Source: Caulobacteraceae bacterium (GTDB lineage Bacteria; Pseudomonadota; Alphaproteobacteria; Caulobacterales; Aquidulcibacteraceae). Taken from it: a DNA stretch of 38,028 nt. The position numbers were made by a program, and so were the translations under genes. The stretch spans positions 1 to 38,028 of the forward strand of contig WRPF01000026.1 in the NCBI GenBank assembly GCA_009773335.1. The letters are read 5' to 3'. The stretch's first letter is position 1. The number at the start of each line of letters is the position of its first letter. Positions 24,621 to 35,215 of the stretch are shown here, piece after piece. The notes under the pieces were generated by a model. It saw nothing but the letters and a program-made list of their open reading frames with translations. It did not search any database and was not told where the DNA came from.

Positions 24621-25817
24621 TCACGCCCGCTCGAACACCGCCGCCATGCCCTGTCCGCCGCCGATGCACATGGTTTCGAGGCCGTACCGCGCCTTGCTCC
24701 GCTGCATCTCGTGCAGCAGCGTCGCCGCGATCCGCACGCCGGTGGCGGCGATCGGGTGGCCGAGCGAGATGCCGCCGCCGTTGACGTTCAGCTTCGCGCG
24801 ATCATCCCAGTTCCACTGCTTCAGGACGCCCAGAACCTGCGCCGCGAACGCCTCGTTCAGCTCGACGAGATCGATGTCCTTCCACGCAAGGCCCGTGCGC
24901 CTGAAGAGCTTGTTCACCGCCGGCACGGGGCCGAGACCCATGGTGCCAGGATGACATCCCGCCGCCGACCAGCCGACGAGAAAGCCCATCGGCGTAAGCC
25001 CCAGCGACGCCAGCTTGTCCTCGGCCACGATGAGACAGGCCGCCGCCGCATCGTTCTGCTGGCTCGCATTGCCCGCCGTGACCACGCCGCCCTTCATGAT
25101 CGGTCGCAGCGCGGCCATGCTTTCCACCGTCGCATCGGAACGAAAGCCCTCGTCCGTCTTCACGACCAGCGGATCGCCTTTTCTCTGCGGCACGGAAACC
25201 GCCACCAGCTCATCGGCGAATTTTCCCGCCGCCCACGCCGCCGCGGCGCGCCGATGACTTTCCACCGCGAACGCATCGCTTTCCTCGCGCCCGATCCCGC
25301 ATTCCTTCGCGACATTCTCGGCCGTCTCGATCATGCCGGAAATGACGCCGAACCTCTCGACAGGCTGGGAGCGCTCCCGCCCACGTTCAAGTCGATCATG
25401 CAATGTCGTCGAGCCAGACCGCGCGCCGCCGCGCATGTCGGTGGTGTAGTATTCCACGTTGCTCATGCTCTCGACGCCGCCGGCGATCACCACATCCGCC
25501 GCGCCGGTCTCGACCATCATCGCCGCCGTCGCGATGGCCTGAAGGCCGCCGCCGCAGCGACGGTCGATTTGGAGTCCTGGAACTTCAATTGGCAGTCCGG
25601 CCTGCAGCGCCGCCCAGCGACCGACACACGGCGTCTCGCCATTCGCATAGCTCTGCGCGAACACCACGTCCTCGATCAGCGCGGGATCGATCTTCGTCCG
25701 CTCGACGACGGCGTTCACCACCGTCGCCGCAAGATGCTCGACGGCGACACCCTTCATGGCGCCGAGAAATTTTCCCACCGGCGTACGGACCGGACTGACA
25801 ATAGCGGCGCGGCGCAT
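24621..25817 (-). CDS. Thiolase (acetyl-CoA acyltransferase)
   Basis: The 398-residue protein cleaves 3-ketoacyl-CoA to acetyl-CoA plus a shortened acyl-CoA, or runs in reverse. All thiolase catalytic segments are present: the nucleophile cysteine in QIDRRCGGGLQA, NEAFAAQ, the base histidine in GGGISLGHPIAATG, and the second cysteine in MCIGGGQGMAAVFE. It faces the orphan gene across the repeat pair. It fits with the acyl-CoA dehydrogenase and kinase-like gene in a fatty-acid or related catabolic set, although it lies in its own unit. Confidence 0.93.
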   Translation of the reverse strand: MRRAAIVSPVRTPVGKFLGAMKGVAVEHLAATVVNAVVERTKIDPALIEDVVFAQSYANGETPCVGRWAALQAGLPIEVPGLQIDRRCGGGLQAIATAAMMVETGAADVVIAGGVESMSNVEYYTTDMRGGARSGSTTLHDRLERGRERSQPVERFGVISGMIETAENVAKECGIGREESDAFAVESHRRAAAAWAAGKFADELVAVSVPQRKGDPLVVKTDEGFRSDATVESMAALRPIMKGGVVTAGNASQQNDAAAACLIVAEDKLASLGLTPMGFLVGWSAAGCHPGTMGLGPVPAVNKLFRRTGLAWKDIDLVELNEAFAAQVLGVLKQWNWDDRAKLNVNGGGISLGHPIAATGVRIAATLLHEMQRSKARYGLETMCIGGGQGMAAVFERA

Positions 25818-25847
25818 GATCGGCTCCTTCAGAATGCGTTTGAAAGT

Positions 25848-27161
25848 CTAGCGCCGCCGCAGAGACGCAACGAAAAATCCATCGCACCCGGCGCGGCGCG
25901 GCGTGAGCTGGAGACGGCTCGCATCAGCGTCCTGACGGCAGGTTTCCACCAGGTCTGCCAGAGGGCCGGCAGGGACGGCGAGCGGCGCAGGCGCGAAATC
26001 GCCATTGCGCGCCAGAAAGCCGGCGACGGCGTCCTCGTTCTCCTCCGGCAGGACGGAGCACGTCACATACACGATGCGCCCGCCCGGCTTCGCCAGCGGC
26101 GCGGCGAGGTCGAGCGCCTGCTGCTGTTCCTCAAGCCGCTTCGCCAGTGCGTTCGGCGTCAGCCGCCACTTCGAATCCGGCGCGCGCCGCCACGTGCCCG
26201 AGCCCGTGCACGGCGCATCGACGAACACCACATCCATCTTCCCGTGCAGGTCTGCCAGCACATCCTTCGTCCGCGCCGGCGCACGCACCTGCACATTGCG
26301 CACGCCCGCGCGATCGAGGCGCTCGTGCAGAGGCGCAAGACGGCGTCCGTCCACGTCGAACGCGTAGATCTGGCCCTTGTTCTGCATCAGCGCCGCCAGC
26401 GCCAAGGTCTTGCCGCCGCCGCCGGCGCAGACATCCGCGACCTGCATGCCCGGCGTGACGCCCGCAAGCGCGGCGGCGATCTGGCTGCCCTCGTCCTGCA
26501 CCTCGAACCAGCCTTTGACGAAGGCCTGCTCGGTCGCCCACGGAAACGTGCGGCCCTGCGTCCATGGAATGCGCACGCCGTCGGGCGCGTGCTGCGTGAC
26601 GGGCGGCGGCCCTTGCAGACGCGGGCTTTCGCCCAGCGCCCCCACGAGCTTGTCGCGCGTGGTCTTCAGCGTGTTGGCGCGCAGGTCGAGCGGCGCGGGC
26701 GCGGCGAGGCTGGCGCCTTCGTCCGCACGCTCGTCGCCGAAGGCGCGCGCGAGACTGGCGTCGAGCCATTCAGGATAGTCGCCGCGCACGAAGGCAGGCG
26801 CGCCGTCGAGGCGACTGGCGGGGGTTTCGCCCAAAAGCACGGCGCGTTCTGCATCCGGAGGCGGCGGCGGGGCGTGCGGATCGTTGAAGGCGACGATGAG
26901 AGCGTCCGCATCCGCATTGAAGCCGAACCGCTGGGCCCCCAGCACCCATGCGCGCGGCGCGTCCTCGCCGAAACGGAACGCGCTCGACTGGCGCCAACGC
27001 AGCGCGCCGAACACCATGTCGCCGATCTCGGCGCGATCCTTGGAGCCGGCGAAGCGATGCGAGAGCATCCAGTCGCGCACCGCGTCGGCGGCGGGACGCT
27101 TGCGCGTTTCCATGTCGGTGAGAAATTCGATGGCAGCCTGCAGCCGCGCGCCGGTGCGCAT
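25848..27161 (-). CDS. RsmB/Nop2-type rRNA (cytosine-5)-methyltransferase
   Basis: The 437-residue enzyme methylates a cytosine in rRNA from SAM. The order is an N-terminal NusB-like/RNA-binding part (MLSHRFAGSKDRAEIGDMVFG), then a linker with DLRANTLKTTRDKL, and the catalytic domain from about 210. The domain has EVQDEGSQ, VADVCAGGGGKT, FDVDGRRL, the catalytic DAPCTGSGTWRR and the second cysteine in VTCSVLPEEN. It ends DGFFVASLRR. It resembles RsmB; whether it targets C967 or another site cannot be told. The ATG at 27161 follows GAGGGG at a somewhat long spacing. It precedes the thiolase by 30 bases. Confidence 0.9.
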   Translation of the reverse strand: MRTGARLQAAIEFLTDMETRKRPAADAVRDWMLSHRFAGSKDRAEIGDMVFGALRWRQSSAFRFGEDAPRAWVLGAQRFGFNADADALIVAFNDPHAPPPPPDAERAVLLGETPASRLDGAPAFVRGDYPEWLDASLARAFGDERADEGASLAAPAPLDLRANTLKTTRDKLVGALGESPRLQGPPPVTQHAPDGVRIPWTQGRTFPWATEQAFVKGWFEVQDEGSQIAAALAGVTPGMQVADVCAGGGGKTLALAALMQNKGQIYAFDVDGRRLAPLHERLDRAGVRNVQVRAPARTKDVLADLHGKMDVVFVDAPCTGSGTWRRAPDSKWRLTPNALAKRLEEQQQALDLAAPLAKPGGRIVYVTCSVLPEENEDAVAGFLARNGDFAPAPLAVPAGPLADLVETCRQDADASRLQLTPRRAGCDGFFVASLRRR

Positions 27162-27344
27162 GGGTGGAACCCCTCTAAAACGGCGGGCATAGGGCATGAC
27201 GCCGGAACAAGTCCAGCACTCGCCCCCCGGGTGTGCGAAGGTGACCGCCGTCACACCCACGGGTCCGGTGACGCCGGATATGGATTTGCGCCCCGTTTGA
27301 AACGACGCCCGGCCACCCGCGCCGGCGCACCTGGAGGAGTAACC

Positions 27345-27731
27345 ATGAAGAAGATCGCCGCCGTCGCCGCCCTGTCGTTCCTGGCGCTCGCCGGGGCCGT
27401 CGCCCCGGCCGCCGCCGAATGGAACCTGCTCGGCGTACGCGAAGTCCGCGACCGCACGGACCGCGACACCATCGTCGTGGAGGGCCACCGCACGTTCACC
27501 AAAGTGCGCTTCTGCGTCTACCGGAAGCCGGTGAATTTCAAGGACGTCGACATCATCTTCCACAACGGCGGCCATCAGGACGTGTCGGTCGCGGCGCTCA
27601 TTCGCCCAGGCGACTGCACGCGCGCGATCGATCTCGAAGGCGGCGCGCGCGACATCGCCAGCATCACCTTCCTCTACGAGGCAAGCAGCCCCGGCCGTCA
27701 CCGCGCGACGGTGCGCGCATTCGGCGAATAG
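27345..27731 (+). CDS. Secreted DUF2541-like beta-sandwich protein
   Basis: A signal peptide (about 1-24, ending APAAA) precedes a domain of about 100 residues. Its pattern is WNLLGVREV-DRDTIVV, FTKVRFCVYRKPVNFKDVDIIFHNGGHQDVSVAALIRPGDCTRAIDLEGGARDIASITFLYEA and a closing RATVRAFGE. This closely follows DUF2541 proteins, which are exported and of unknown function. GGAGGAG at 27333 fixes the start. The gene is convergent with the GNAT gene, 17 bases apart. Confidence 0.85.
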   Translation: MKKIAAVAALSFLALAGAVAPAAAEWNLLGVREVRDRTDRDTIVVEGHRTFTKVRFCVYRKPVNFKDVDIIFHNGGHQDVSVAALIRPGDCTRAIDLEGGARDIASITFLYEASSPGRHRATVRAFGE

Positions 27732-27748
27732 GTGCGCAATCAGGTGCG

Positions 27749-28225
27749 CTACAGGGCGACCGTCATGTAGCGCACCGTCTTGCCGTTCGGCAGCGTGGCG
27801 CGGCCCGCTTCGCTGAATCCAAGCCGCGCGTGGAACGCGTCGGACCCCGGGTTCGGCGGATCGAGATTGACCTCGCAGCAGACCATGTCGTGACCGGCGG
27901 CGCGGGCCTTCGCGAAGAGGTTTTCGTAGAACGCACGGGCAAGCCCGCGGCCCCGCGCGACGGCGGAAATCACGATGCGATCCACATAGGCGAAGCGCCG
28001 ATGGCGTTCGCGGAACCACAGATAGTTCACGCTCTGATACGCAGCGCGCTCGTCGAACACGAGAAGGTAACCCGCGTCGGGTTCGACGACATTGGCGACG
28101 AAGGCGTCCGCCATCATCGCCCGCAACGATTCCACATCGAGATGCGACGTCTCGACCTCGTTCTCCGCACTCAGCGCAAGCACCCAGGCGAAGTCGCTCT
28201 CCCGCATCGTGCGGATCGTGGTCAC
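27749..28225 (-). CDS. GNAT-family N-acetyltransferase
   Basis: The 158-residue protein has the GNAT core: TIRTMRESDFAWVLAL, the acetyl-CoA loop VISAVARGRGLARAFYE, CCEVNLDPPNPGSDAFHARLGFSEAGRA, and a closing RYMTVAL. The acceptor is unknown. The start is GTG at 28225, three bases after the guaB stop, so it probably shares the guaB transcript; an in-frame ATG lies at 28207. Confidence 0.88.
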   Translation of the reverse strand: MTTIRTMRESDFAWVLALSAENEVETSHLDVESLRAMMADAFVANVVEPDAGYLLVFDERAAYQSVNYLWFRERHRRFAYVDRIVISAVARGRGLARAFYENLFAKARAAGHDMVCCEVNLDPPNPGSDAFHARLGFSEAGRATLPNGKTVRYMTVAL

Positions 28226-28228
28226 GCC

Positions 28229-29755
<1,527 letters not shown>

Positions 29756-29811
29756 CTATCCAGTCTGAAGTCTCTACACGTCGAGAGAAGGCTTTAGAGG
29801 GGACTACGCAC

Positions 29812-30264
29812 ATGCTTATTTGGCTACTGATTTTCCTGTTTGTGATGGCCCCGGCTTTCGCCGCTTGGGAAAACCAGCGGGCAGATGCCAAAGCAACTCG
29901 GCTGGCTGAAGAAGCGCGCAGGGAAATTGCCGCTGGCCTAACTGTACCGGAACCGCCGCCGCCCCGCCGCCTGTCGACTTGGCCCTACATTGCAGTCGCA
30001 ACGTTTATCGCCACGGCGTGGTCCTTGGCGAATGCAGATACGTCATCTGCTACGCCCGCCGAAGTGGCTAGCACCAAGATCGGCGTTGGAATCATCGCCG
30101 CCGCCATTGTCTGGATCGTGTTTCAAATATTTGTCTTCTCCAAAAGGATGAAGGTCGGCGCCTCATTGCTCATATTTGTTGTGATAGCTGCGCTATCGGC
30201 GAGCATCTCCTATGGTACCCTGCTTTCACCAGTGTTGGCCGATCTGGCACATCAAATGAGGTGA
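29812..30264 (+). CDS. Small membrane protein of unknown function
   Basis: The 150-residue protein has three or four membrane segments: an N-terminal LIWLLIFLFVMAPAFA, a middle YIAVATFIATAWSLA, IGVGIIAAAIVWIVFQIFVF and a final LLIFVVIAALSASISY. A charged linker (about 20-55) with PEPPPPRR separates the first two. I do not recognise it. AGAGGGG about 10 bases upstream supports the start. Its base composition is visibly AT-richer than its neighbours, which suggests recent arrival or weak codon adaptation. Confidence 0.7.
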   Translation: MLIWLLIFLFVMAPAFAAWENQRADAKATRLAEEARREIAAGLTVPEPPPPRRLSTWPYIAVATFIATAWSLANADTSSATPAEVASTKIGVGIIAAAIVWIVFQIFVFSKRMKVGASLLIFVVIAALSASISYGTLLSPVLADLAHQMR

Positions 30265-30279
30265 TCGCCCAATCGACGC

Positions 30280-31806
30280 TCACTCGCCAATGTCAAAGCT
30301 CACCCCCTGCGCAAGCGGCAGCGTCCGGCCGTAGTTCACCGTATTCGTCGCGCGCCGCATGTACGCCTTCCAGGAATCCGAGCCCGCCTCGCGGCCGCCG
30401 CCGGTTTCCTTCTCGCCGCCGAACGCGCCGCCGATCTCGGCGCCGGACGGCCCAATGTTGACGTTGGCGATGCCGCAATCGCTGCCGGACTCGGAGACGA
30501 AGAGCTCCGCCTCGCGCAGGTCATTGGTGAAGATCGAGGAGGAGAGCCCGGCGCTGACGGCATTGTTGAGCGCGATGGCCTCATCGAGATCGCGATAGCG
30601 CATGACGTAGAGGATCGGCGCAAACGTCTCGCGCAGCATCGGGCCTTCGTGCGCCTTCATCTCGACCAGCGCAGGCTCCGCATAGAAACCGTCGGCGCAG
30701 CCGGCGATCTCGCGCCGTCCGCCGCCCGAGAGGTGCGCGCCAAGCCCGCGCGCATCGCCGAGCGCGCGTTCCATGCCATGCCAGGCGCCGGCGTCGATCA
30801 GCGGTCCGACGAGAACGCCCGCCGCACGCGGGTCGCCGATTGTCACGCCCGCATAGACTTTCCGCAGCCGCGGCAGGAGCTGGTCGTAGACGCTTTCGTG
30901 TACGAACAGGCGCCGCAGCGTGGTGCAGCGTTGGCCCGCCGTGCCCATGGCGGAAAACGCGATGGCGCGGAGCGCGAGGTCGAGACTGGCGCTGGGCGCG
31001 ACGATCATCGCGTTGTTGCCGCCGAGTTCGAGAATGGCCTTCGCGAACCGCGACGCGAGCTTCTGGCCGACGTCACGACCCATCGCCGTGGAGCCCGTCG
31101 CGGAGACGACGGGCACGCGATCATCGCCGACGAGCGCCGCGCCGATGTCGCGTCCGCCGATCAGCACCTGCGAGAGCCCTGCCGGCGCATCGCCGAACCG
31201 CGCAAGCGCGCGTGCGAACACGGCCTGCACGCCGAGCGCCGTGAGCGGGGTCTTTTCCGAGGGCTTCCACAGCACGGGATCGCCGCAGACGAGCGCAAGC
31301 GCTGCGTTCCAGCTCCACACCGCCACCGGGAAGTTGAAGGCGCTGATGATCCCGCAAGGCCCTGCCGCGCGCCAGCTTTCCATCATCCGGTGCTCGGGAC
31401 GCTCGGTGGCGATGGTAAGGCCGTAGAGCTGGCGCGAGAGGCCGACCGCGAAGTCACAGATGTCGATCATCTCCTGCACCTCACCCTGCGCCTCGGAGAC
31501 GATCTTGCCCGCCTCGAGCGTCACCAGTTCCGCGAGATGCGCTTTCGATGCCCGAAGCTCCTCACCAAAGAGCCGCACGAGTTCGCCTCGTCGCGGCGCG
31601 GGCACGAGCCGCCAGGCGCGGAACGCCTCGGCGGCGGCGGCGGCGGCCTCGTCGACTTCGCCCACGGAGGTTTCGCGCACCGCGCCGATGACCGCGCCGT
31701 CGATGGGAGAATGGGCGGCGAGCGTGCCGCCCGTGTAGGCGGCGGGATCGACGCCGAGCGCGGCGAGCGCCTCGCGCGACTGGCGGACGGTGCTGGAGGA
31801 CGGCAT
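30280..31806 (-). CDS. ALDH7-type aldehyde dehydrogenase (AmaB-like)
   Basis: The 508-residue dehydrogenase has the antiquitin/ALDH7 signature GLSRQLYGLTIATERPEHRMMESW, AFNFPVAVWSWNAALALVCGDPVLWKPSEKTPLT, LELGGNNAMIV, the catalytic cysteine in GTAGQRCTTLRR, and NIGPSGAEIGGAFGGEKETGGGREAGSDSWKAYMRR. Family members oxidise 2-aminoadipate semialdehyde / piperideine-6-carboxylate in lysine breakdown, so that is the likely role. GGAG precedes the ATG at 31806. A LysR-type regulator is transcribed divergently and probably controls it. Confidence 0.9.
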   Translation of the reverse strand: MPSSSTVRQSREALAALGVDPAAYTGGTLAAHSPIDGAVIGAVRETSVGEVDEAAAAAAEAFRAWRLVPAPRRGELVRLFGEELRASKAHLAELVTLEAGKIVSEAQGEVQEMIDICDFAVGLSRQLYGLTIATERPEHRMMESWRAAGPCGIISAFNFPVAVWSWNAALALVCGDPVLWKPSEKTPLTALGVQAVFARALARFGDAPAGLSQVLIGGRDIGAALVGDDRVPVVSATGSTAMGRDVGQKLASRFAKAILELGGNNAMIVAPSASLDLALRAIAFSAMGTAGQRCTTLRRLFVHESVYDQLLPRLRKVYAGVTIGDPRAAGVLVGPLIDAGAWHGMERALGDARGLGAHLSGGGRREIAGCADGFYAEPALVEMKAHEGPMLRETFAPILYVMRYRDLDEAIALNNAVSAGLSSSIFTNDLREAELFVSESGSDCGIANVNIGPSGAEIGGAFGGEKETGGGREAGSDSWKAYMRRATNTVNYGRTLPLAQGVSFDIGE

Positions 31807-31859
31807 GGGGGCTCCGGAAAAGGGAAACGGTGTGTAGCGCGGCCTTGTGGAACCGAGAA

Positions 31860-31887
31860 CACTTGCCGATCCGCACTTGCCGATTTG
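31860..31887. promoter_or_regulatory. Tandem 14-bp repeats between LysR and ALDH7 genes
   Basis: CACTTGCCGAT occurs at 31860-31870 and again at 31874-31884, with a 14-base period. It is in the 105-base divergent space, where a LysR regulator would bind. The repeat is a candidate operator, although LysR sites are usually inverted rather than direct. Confidence 0.4.
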
Positions 31888-31911
31888 CTCGGGCGCACTC
31901 ACTTAGCCTCC

Positions 31912-32862
31912 GTGGCCAGCCATCCAGATACCCCCGAGCGCGGACCGCCTTACGCAGCCTTCCGCGCCTTCGAGGCGGCGGCCCGGCATGCGAGTTTCGC
32001 CAAGGCGGCCGACGAGCTGGGGGTGAGCCCCGCCGCCGTCAGCCAGCAGATCCAGTCTCTCGAAGCCTATGCGGGCCAACCGCTCTTCCGCCGCCTCGGG
32101 CGCGGCGTGGAGCTGACGGACGTGGGCAAGGCCGCCTTCCGGCACGCCGCCGAAGGCCTCGGCGCACTGTCGGAAGCGGCCCGGGTCATGCGTCTGCCGC
32201 TCCGGAGCCAGCGGGTCTCGGTGTCGGCGGCGCCCTCGTTCGCGATGAAATGGCTCGCCCCCCGGCTGGAGCGCTTCAAGGAGCTGCACCCGGATGTGGA
32301 GGTCTGGATCTCGGCGGACATGGCGGTGGTCGACTTCGCGGTGGCCGACGTCGATATCGCCATCCGCTACGGCGCGGGCGGCTACCGGGACGCCAACGCC
32401 GAACGACTGATGGCAGAGAGCGTGCTGGCGATCTGCAGCCCGCAACTTCTGGACGGCGATACCGGCCTGAAGACGCCGGAAGATCTCGCGCGCTTCGCAC
32501 TGCTGCACGACGAGAGCCCGGATCAGGATCCCTCGTGTCCGTCGTGGGAAATGTGGCTCATGGCGCGCGGCGTCGAAGGCGTGGATGCGCGCAAGGGCCT
32601 GCGGCTAAACCCGTCGAGCCTCGTCGTCGAGGCGGCGATCGCGGGCAAGGGCGTGGCGCTCGCCAAGCGCCAGCTCGCGGCGGCGGACCTCGCGCTCGGC
32701 CGGCTCGTGGCGCCCTTCGGCGATGCGGGCACGCCGATCAACTTCGCCTACTGGATGGTCTGGCCGCGCGGCCGCACGCTGACGCCGGCGCTCAAGTCGT
32801 TCATGGAATGGATGCGCGTGGAAGCGCGCGAAGGCGAGATGGATTTCGGCGCGGGGATTTAG
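31912..32862 (+). CDS. LysR-family transcriptional regulator (GcvA-like)
   Basis: An N-terminal winged helix-turn-helix (YAAFRAFEAAARHASFAKAADELGVSPAAVSQQIQSLE) leads to a periplasmic-binding-like effector domain from about 95 (VSVSAAPSFAMKWLAPRLERF, VDIAIRYGAGGY). The product of 316 residues matches the GcvA-like branch. The start is uncertain: GTG at 31912 gives the best N-terminus, while no ribosome site is visible. TTG at 31885 is the other option. It is divergent from the ALDH7 gene and should regulate it. The TAG stop interlocks with the cysteine-synthase stop on the other strand (32859-32862). Confidence 0.88.
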   Translation: MASHPDTPERGPPYAAFRAFEAAARHASFAKAADELGVSPAAVSQQIQSLEAYAGQPLFRRLGRGVELTDVGKAAFRHAAEGLGALSEAARVMRLPLRSQRVSVSAAPSFAMKWLAPRLERFKELHPDVEVWISADMAVVDFAVADVDIAIRYGAGGYRDANAERLMAESVLAICSPQLLDGDTGLKTPEDLARFALLHDESPDQDPSCPSWEMWLMARGVEGVDARKGLRLNPSSLVVEAAIAGKGVALAKRQLAAADLALGRLVAPFGDAGTPINFAYWMVWPRGRTLTPALKSFMEWMRVEAREGEMDFGAGI

Positions 32863-33836
32863 AGCCACTCCGGAACTGGCAGCCCCTTCGATTCCAGAAA
32901 CGCGCGATTGAACATCTTGCTCTGGTACCGGCTGCCGTAGTCGCACAGGATCGTGACGATCGTCTTGCCGGGCCCGAGTTCGCGGGCGAGGCGCATGGCG
33001 CCGGCGATATTGATGCCGCTGGACCCGCCGAGGCAGAGCCCTTCCTCACGCACGAGGCCGAACACGATCTCCAGCGCCTCCGCATCCTCGATCCGCCACG
33101 CGCGATCGACCTTCACGCCTTCGAGGTTCGCCGTCACGCGGCCTTGCCCGATGCCTTCGGTGATCGACGTGCCTTCGGCCTTCAGTTCCCCGTGCGCGTA
33201 CCAGTTGTAGAGCGCAGCGCCGCCCGGATCGGCGAGGCCGATCTGCACGGCTTCACTTTTCGATTTGAGATAGTTTGAGATCCCGCCGAGCGTGCCGCCC
33301 GAGCCCACCGCGCAGGCGAAGCCGTCCACCTTGCCGTTCGTCTGCGCCCAGATTTCGGGGCCGGTAGTTTCCTCGTGCGCGCGGCGGTTGGCGGTGTTGT
33401 CGAACTGCTGGGCCCAGAAGCCGCCGCGCTCTTCCGCCAGCCGGCCCGAGAATTTCACATAGTGGTTCGGGTCGCTCGCGGGGACGGCGTCGACCTCGAC
33501 GAGTTCGGCGCCGAGGAGCTTCACGGCGTCCTTCTTCTCCTGCGCCTGCGTGCGCGGCATGACGATCACCGAGCGATAGCCGAGCGCATTGCCGACCATC
33601 GCGAGACCGATGCCGGTATTACCCGCCGTGCCTTCCACGATCGTCCCGCCCGGCTTCAATAGCCCGCGCCGTTCCGCGTCGCGGATGATGCCGAGCGCCG
33701 CGCGGTCCTTCACCGACTGGCCGGGATTGAGAAATTCCGCCTTGCCGAGAATTTCGCAGCCCGTCTCCTCCGACGCCCGTTTCAGGCGGATGAGCGGCGT
33801 GTTGCCGATGGCGTCGATGATGGAGGGAAAAATCAT
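32859..33836 (-). CDS. cysK: Cysteine synthase (O-acetylserine sulfhydrylase)
   Basis: The PLP enzyme joins sulfide with O-acetylserine to give cysteine. The 325-residue product has the PLP lysine in NPGQSVKDRAA, the substrate loop EGTAGNTGIGLA (canonical enzymes have TSGNTG), PRTQAQEKKDAVKLLGAELV, the phosphate-binding GSGGTLGGISNYL, and GTSITEGIGQGR. It sits near the sulfite reductase group and fits a cysteine biosynthesis locus. The ATG at 33836 has only a weak, distant AGG; further in-frame sequence upstream runs through a repeat and is unlikely to be coding. Confidence 0.93.
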   Translation of the reverse strand: MIFPSIIDAIGNTPLIRLKRASEETGCEILGKAEFLNPGQSVKDRAALGIIRDAERRGLLKPGGTIVEGTAGNTGIGLAMVGNALGYRSVIVMPRTQAQEKKDAVKLLGAELVEVDAVPASDPNHYVKFSGRLAEERGGFWAQQFDNTANRRAHEETTGPEIWAQTNGKVDGFACAVGSGGTLGGISNYLKSKSEAVQIGLADPGGAALYNWYAHGELKAEGTSITEGIGQGRVTANLEGVKVDRAWRIEDAEALEIVFGLVREEGLCLGGSSGINIAGAMRLARELGPGKTIVTILCDYGSRYQSKMFNRAFLESKGLPVPEWL

Positions 33837-33877
33837 TGTTGGAAAACCTGCGCCTGACCGATGATCCGCACTCTCAG

Positions 33878-33957
33878 CCCTCACCCTGAGCTTGTCGAAG
33901 GGCGAGGGCCTGGCTCTACCGTTTGCGCCAGTCATCCTTCGACAGGCTCAGGATGAG
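33878..33957. repeat. Inverted pair of REP-like units (second family)
   Basis: The left unit (33878-33908) contains CCTGAGCTTGTCGAAGG, and the right unit (33932-33957) contains its near mirror, CCTTCGACAGGCTCAGG (16 of 17 bases match). Each can fold on itself with CCCT/AGGG or TCATCCT/AGGATGA arms. The sequence is of a kind I know as a common intergenic repeat in Caulobacterales and Sphingomonadales. It lies between the reductase gene's 3' end and cysK, and is unrelated to the AGGACCGC family. Confidence 0.65.
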
Positions 33958-33980
33958 GAAGGCAGCGGAGCCGAGGAACC

Positions 33981-35096
<1,116 letters not shown>

Positions 35097-35215
35097 CTAT
35101 CCATGCGACAAGCCCCGCTTGAGCCACAGGTAAGGGCCGGGGCCTGCGTCCGGGACCGTCCCGACAATAGGTTCAGGCCGTCGCCTTACCCCAGACTGAC
35201 AGGAACCGCGCGCGC

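Noticed and set aside
25361-25400. Another copy of the CTTCGACAGGCTCAGG repeat inside the thiolase gene
   Set aside because: Only the short string TCGACAGGCT is shared, it is in frame within coding sequence, and no mirrored unit is present.
24471-27344. A plus-strand frame of nearly 1,000 codons running into the DUF2541-like gene
   Set aside because: It is antisense to the thiolase and rRNA methyltransferase. Only the last 128 codons, after a strong ribosome site at 27333, form a real protein.
30649-31911. Upstream extension of the LysR frame
   Set aside because: It lies opposite the ALDH7 gene; the winged-helix domain starts only after 31912.
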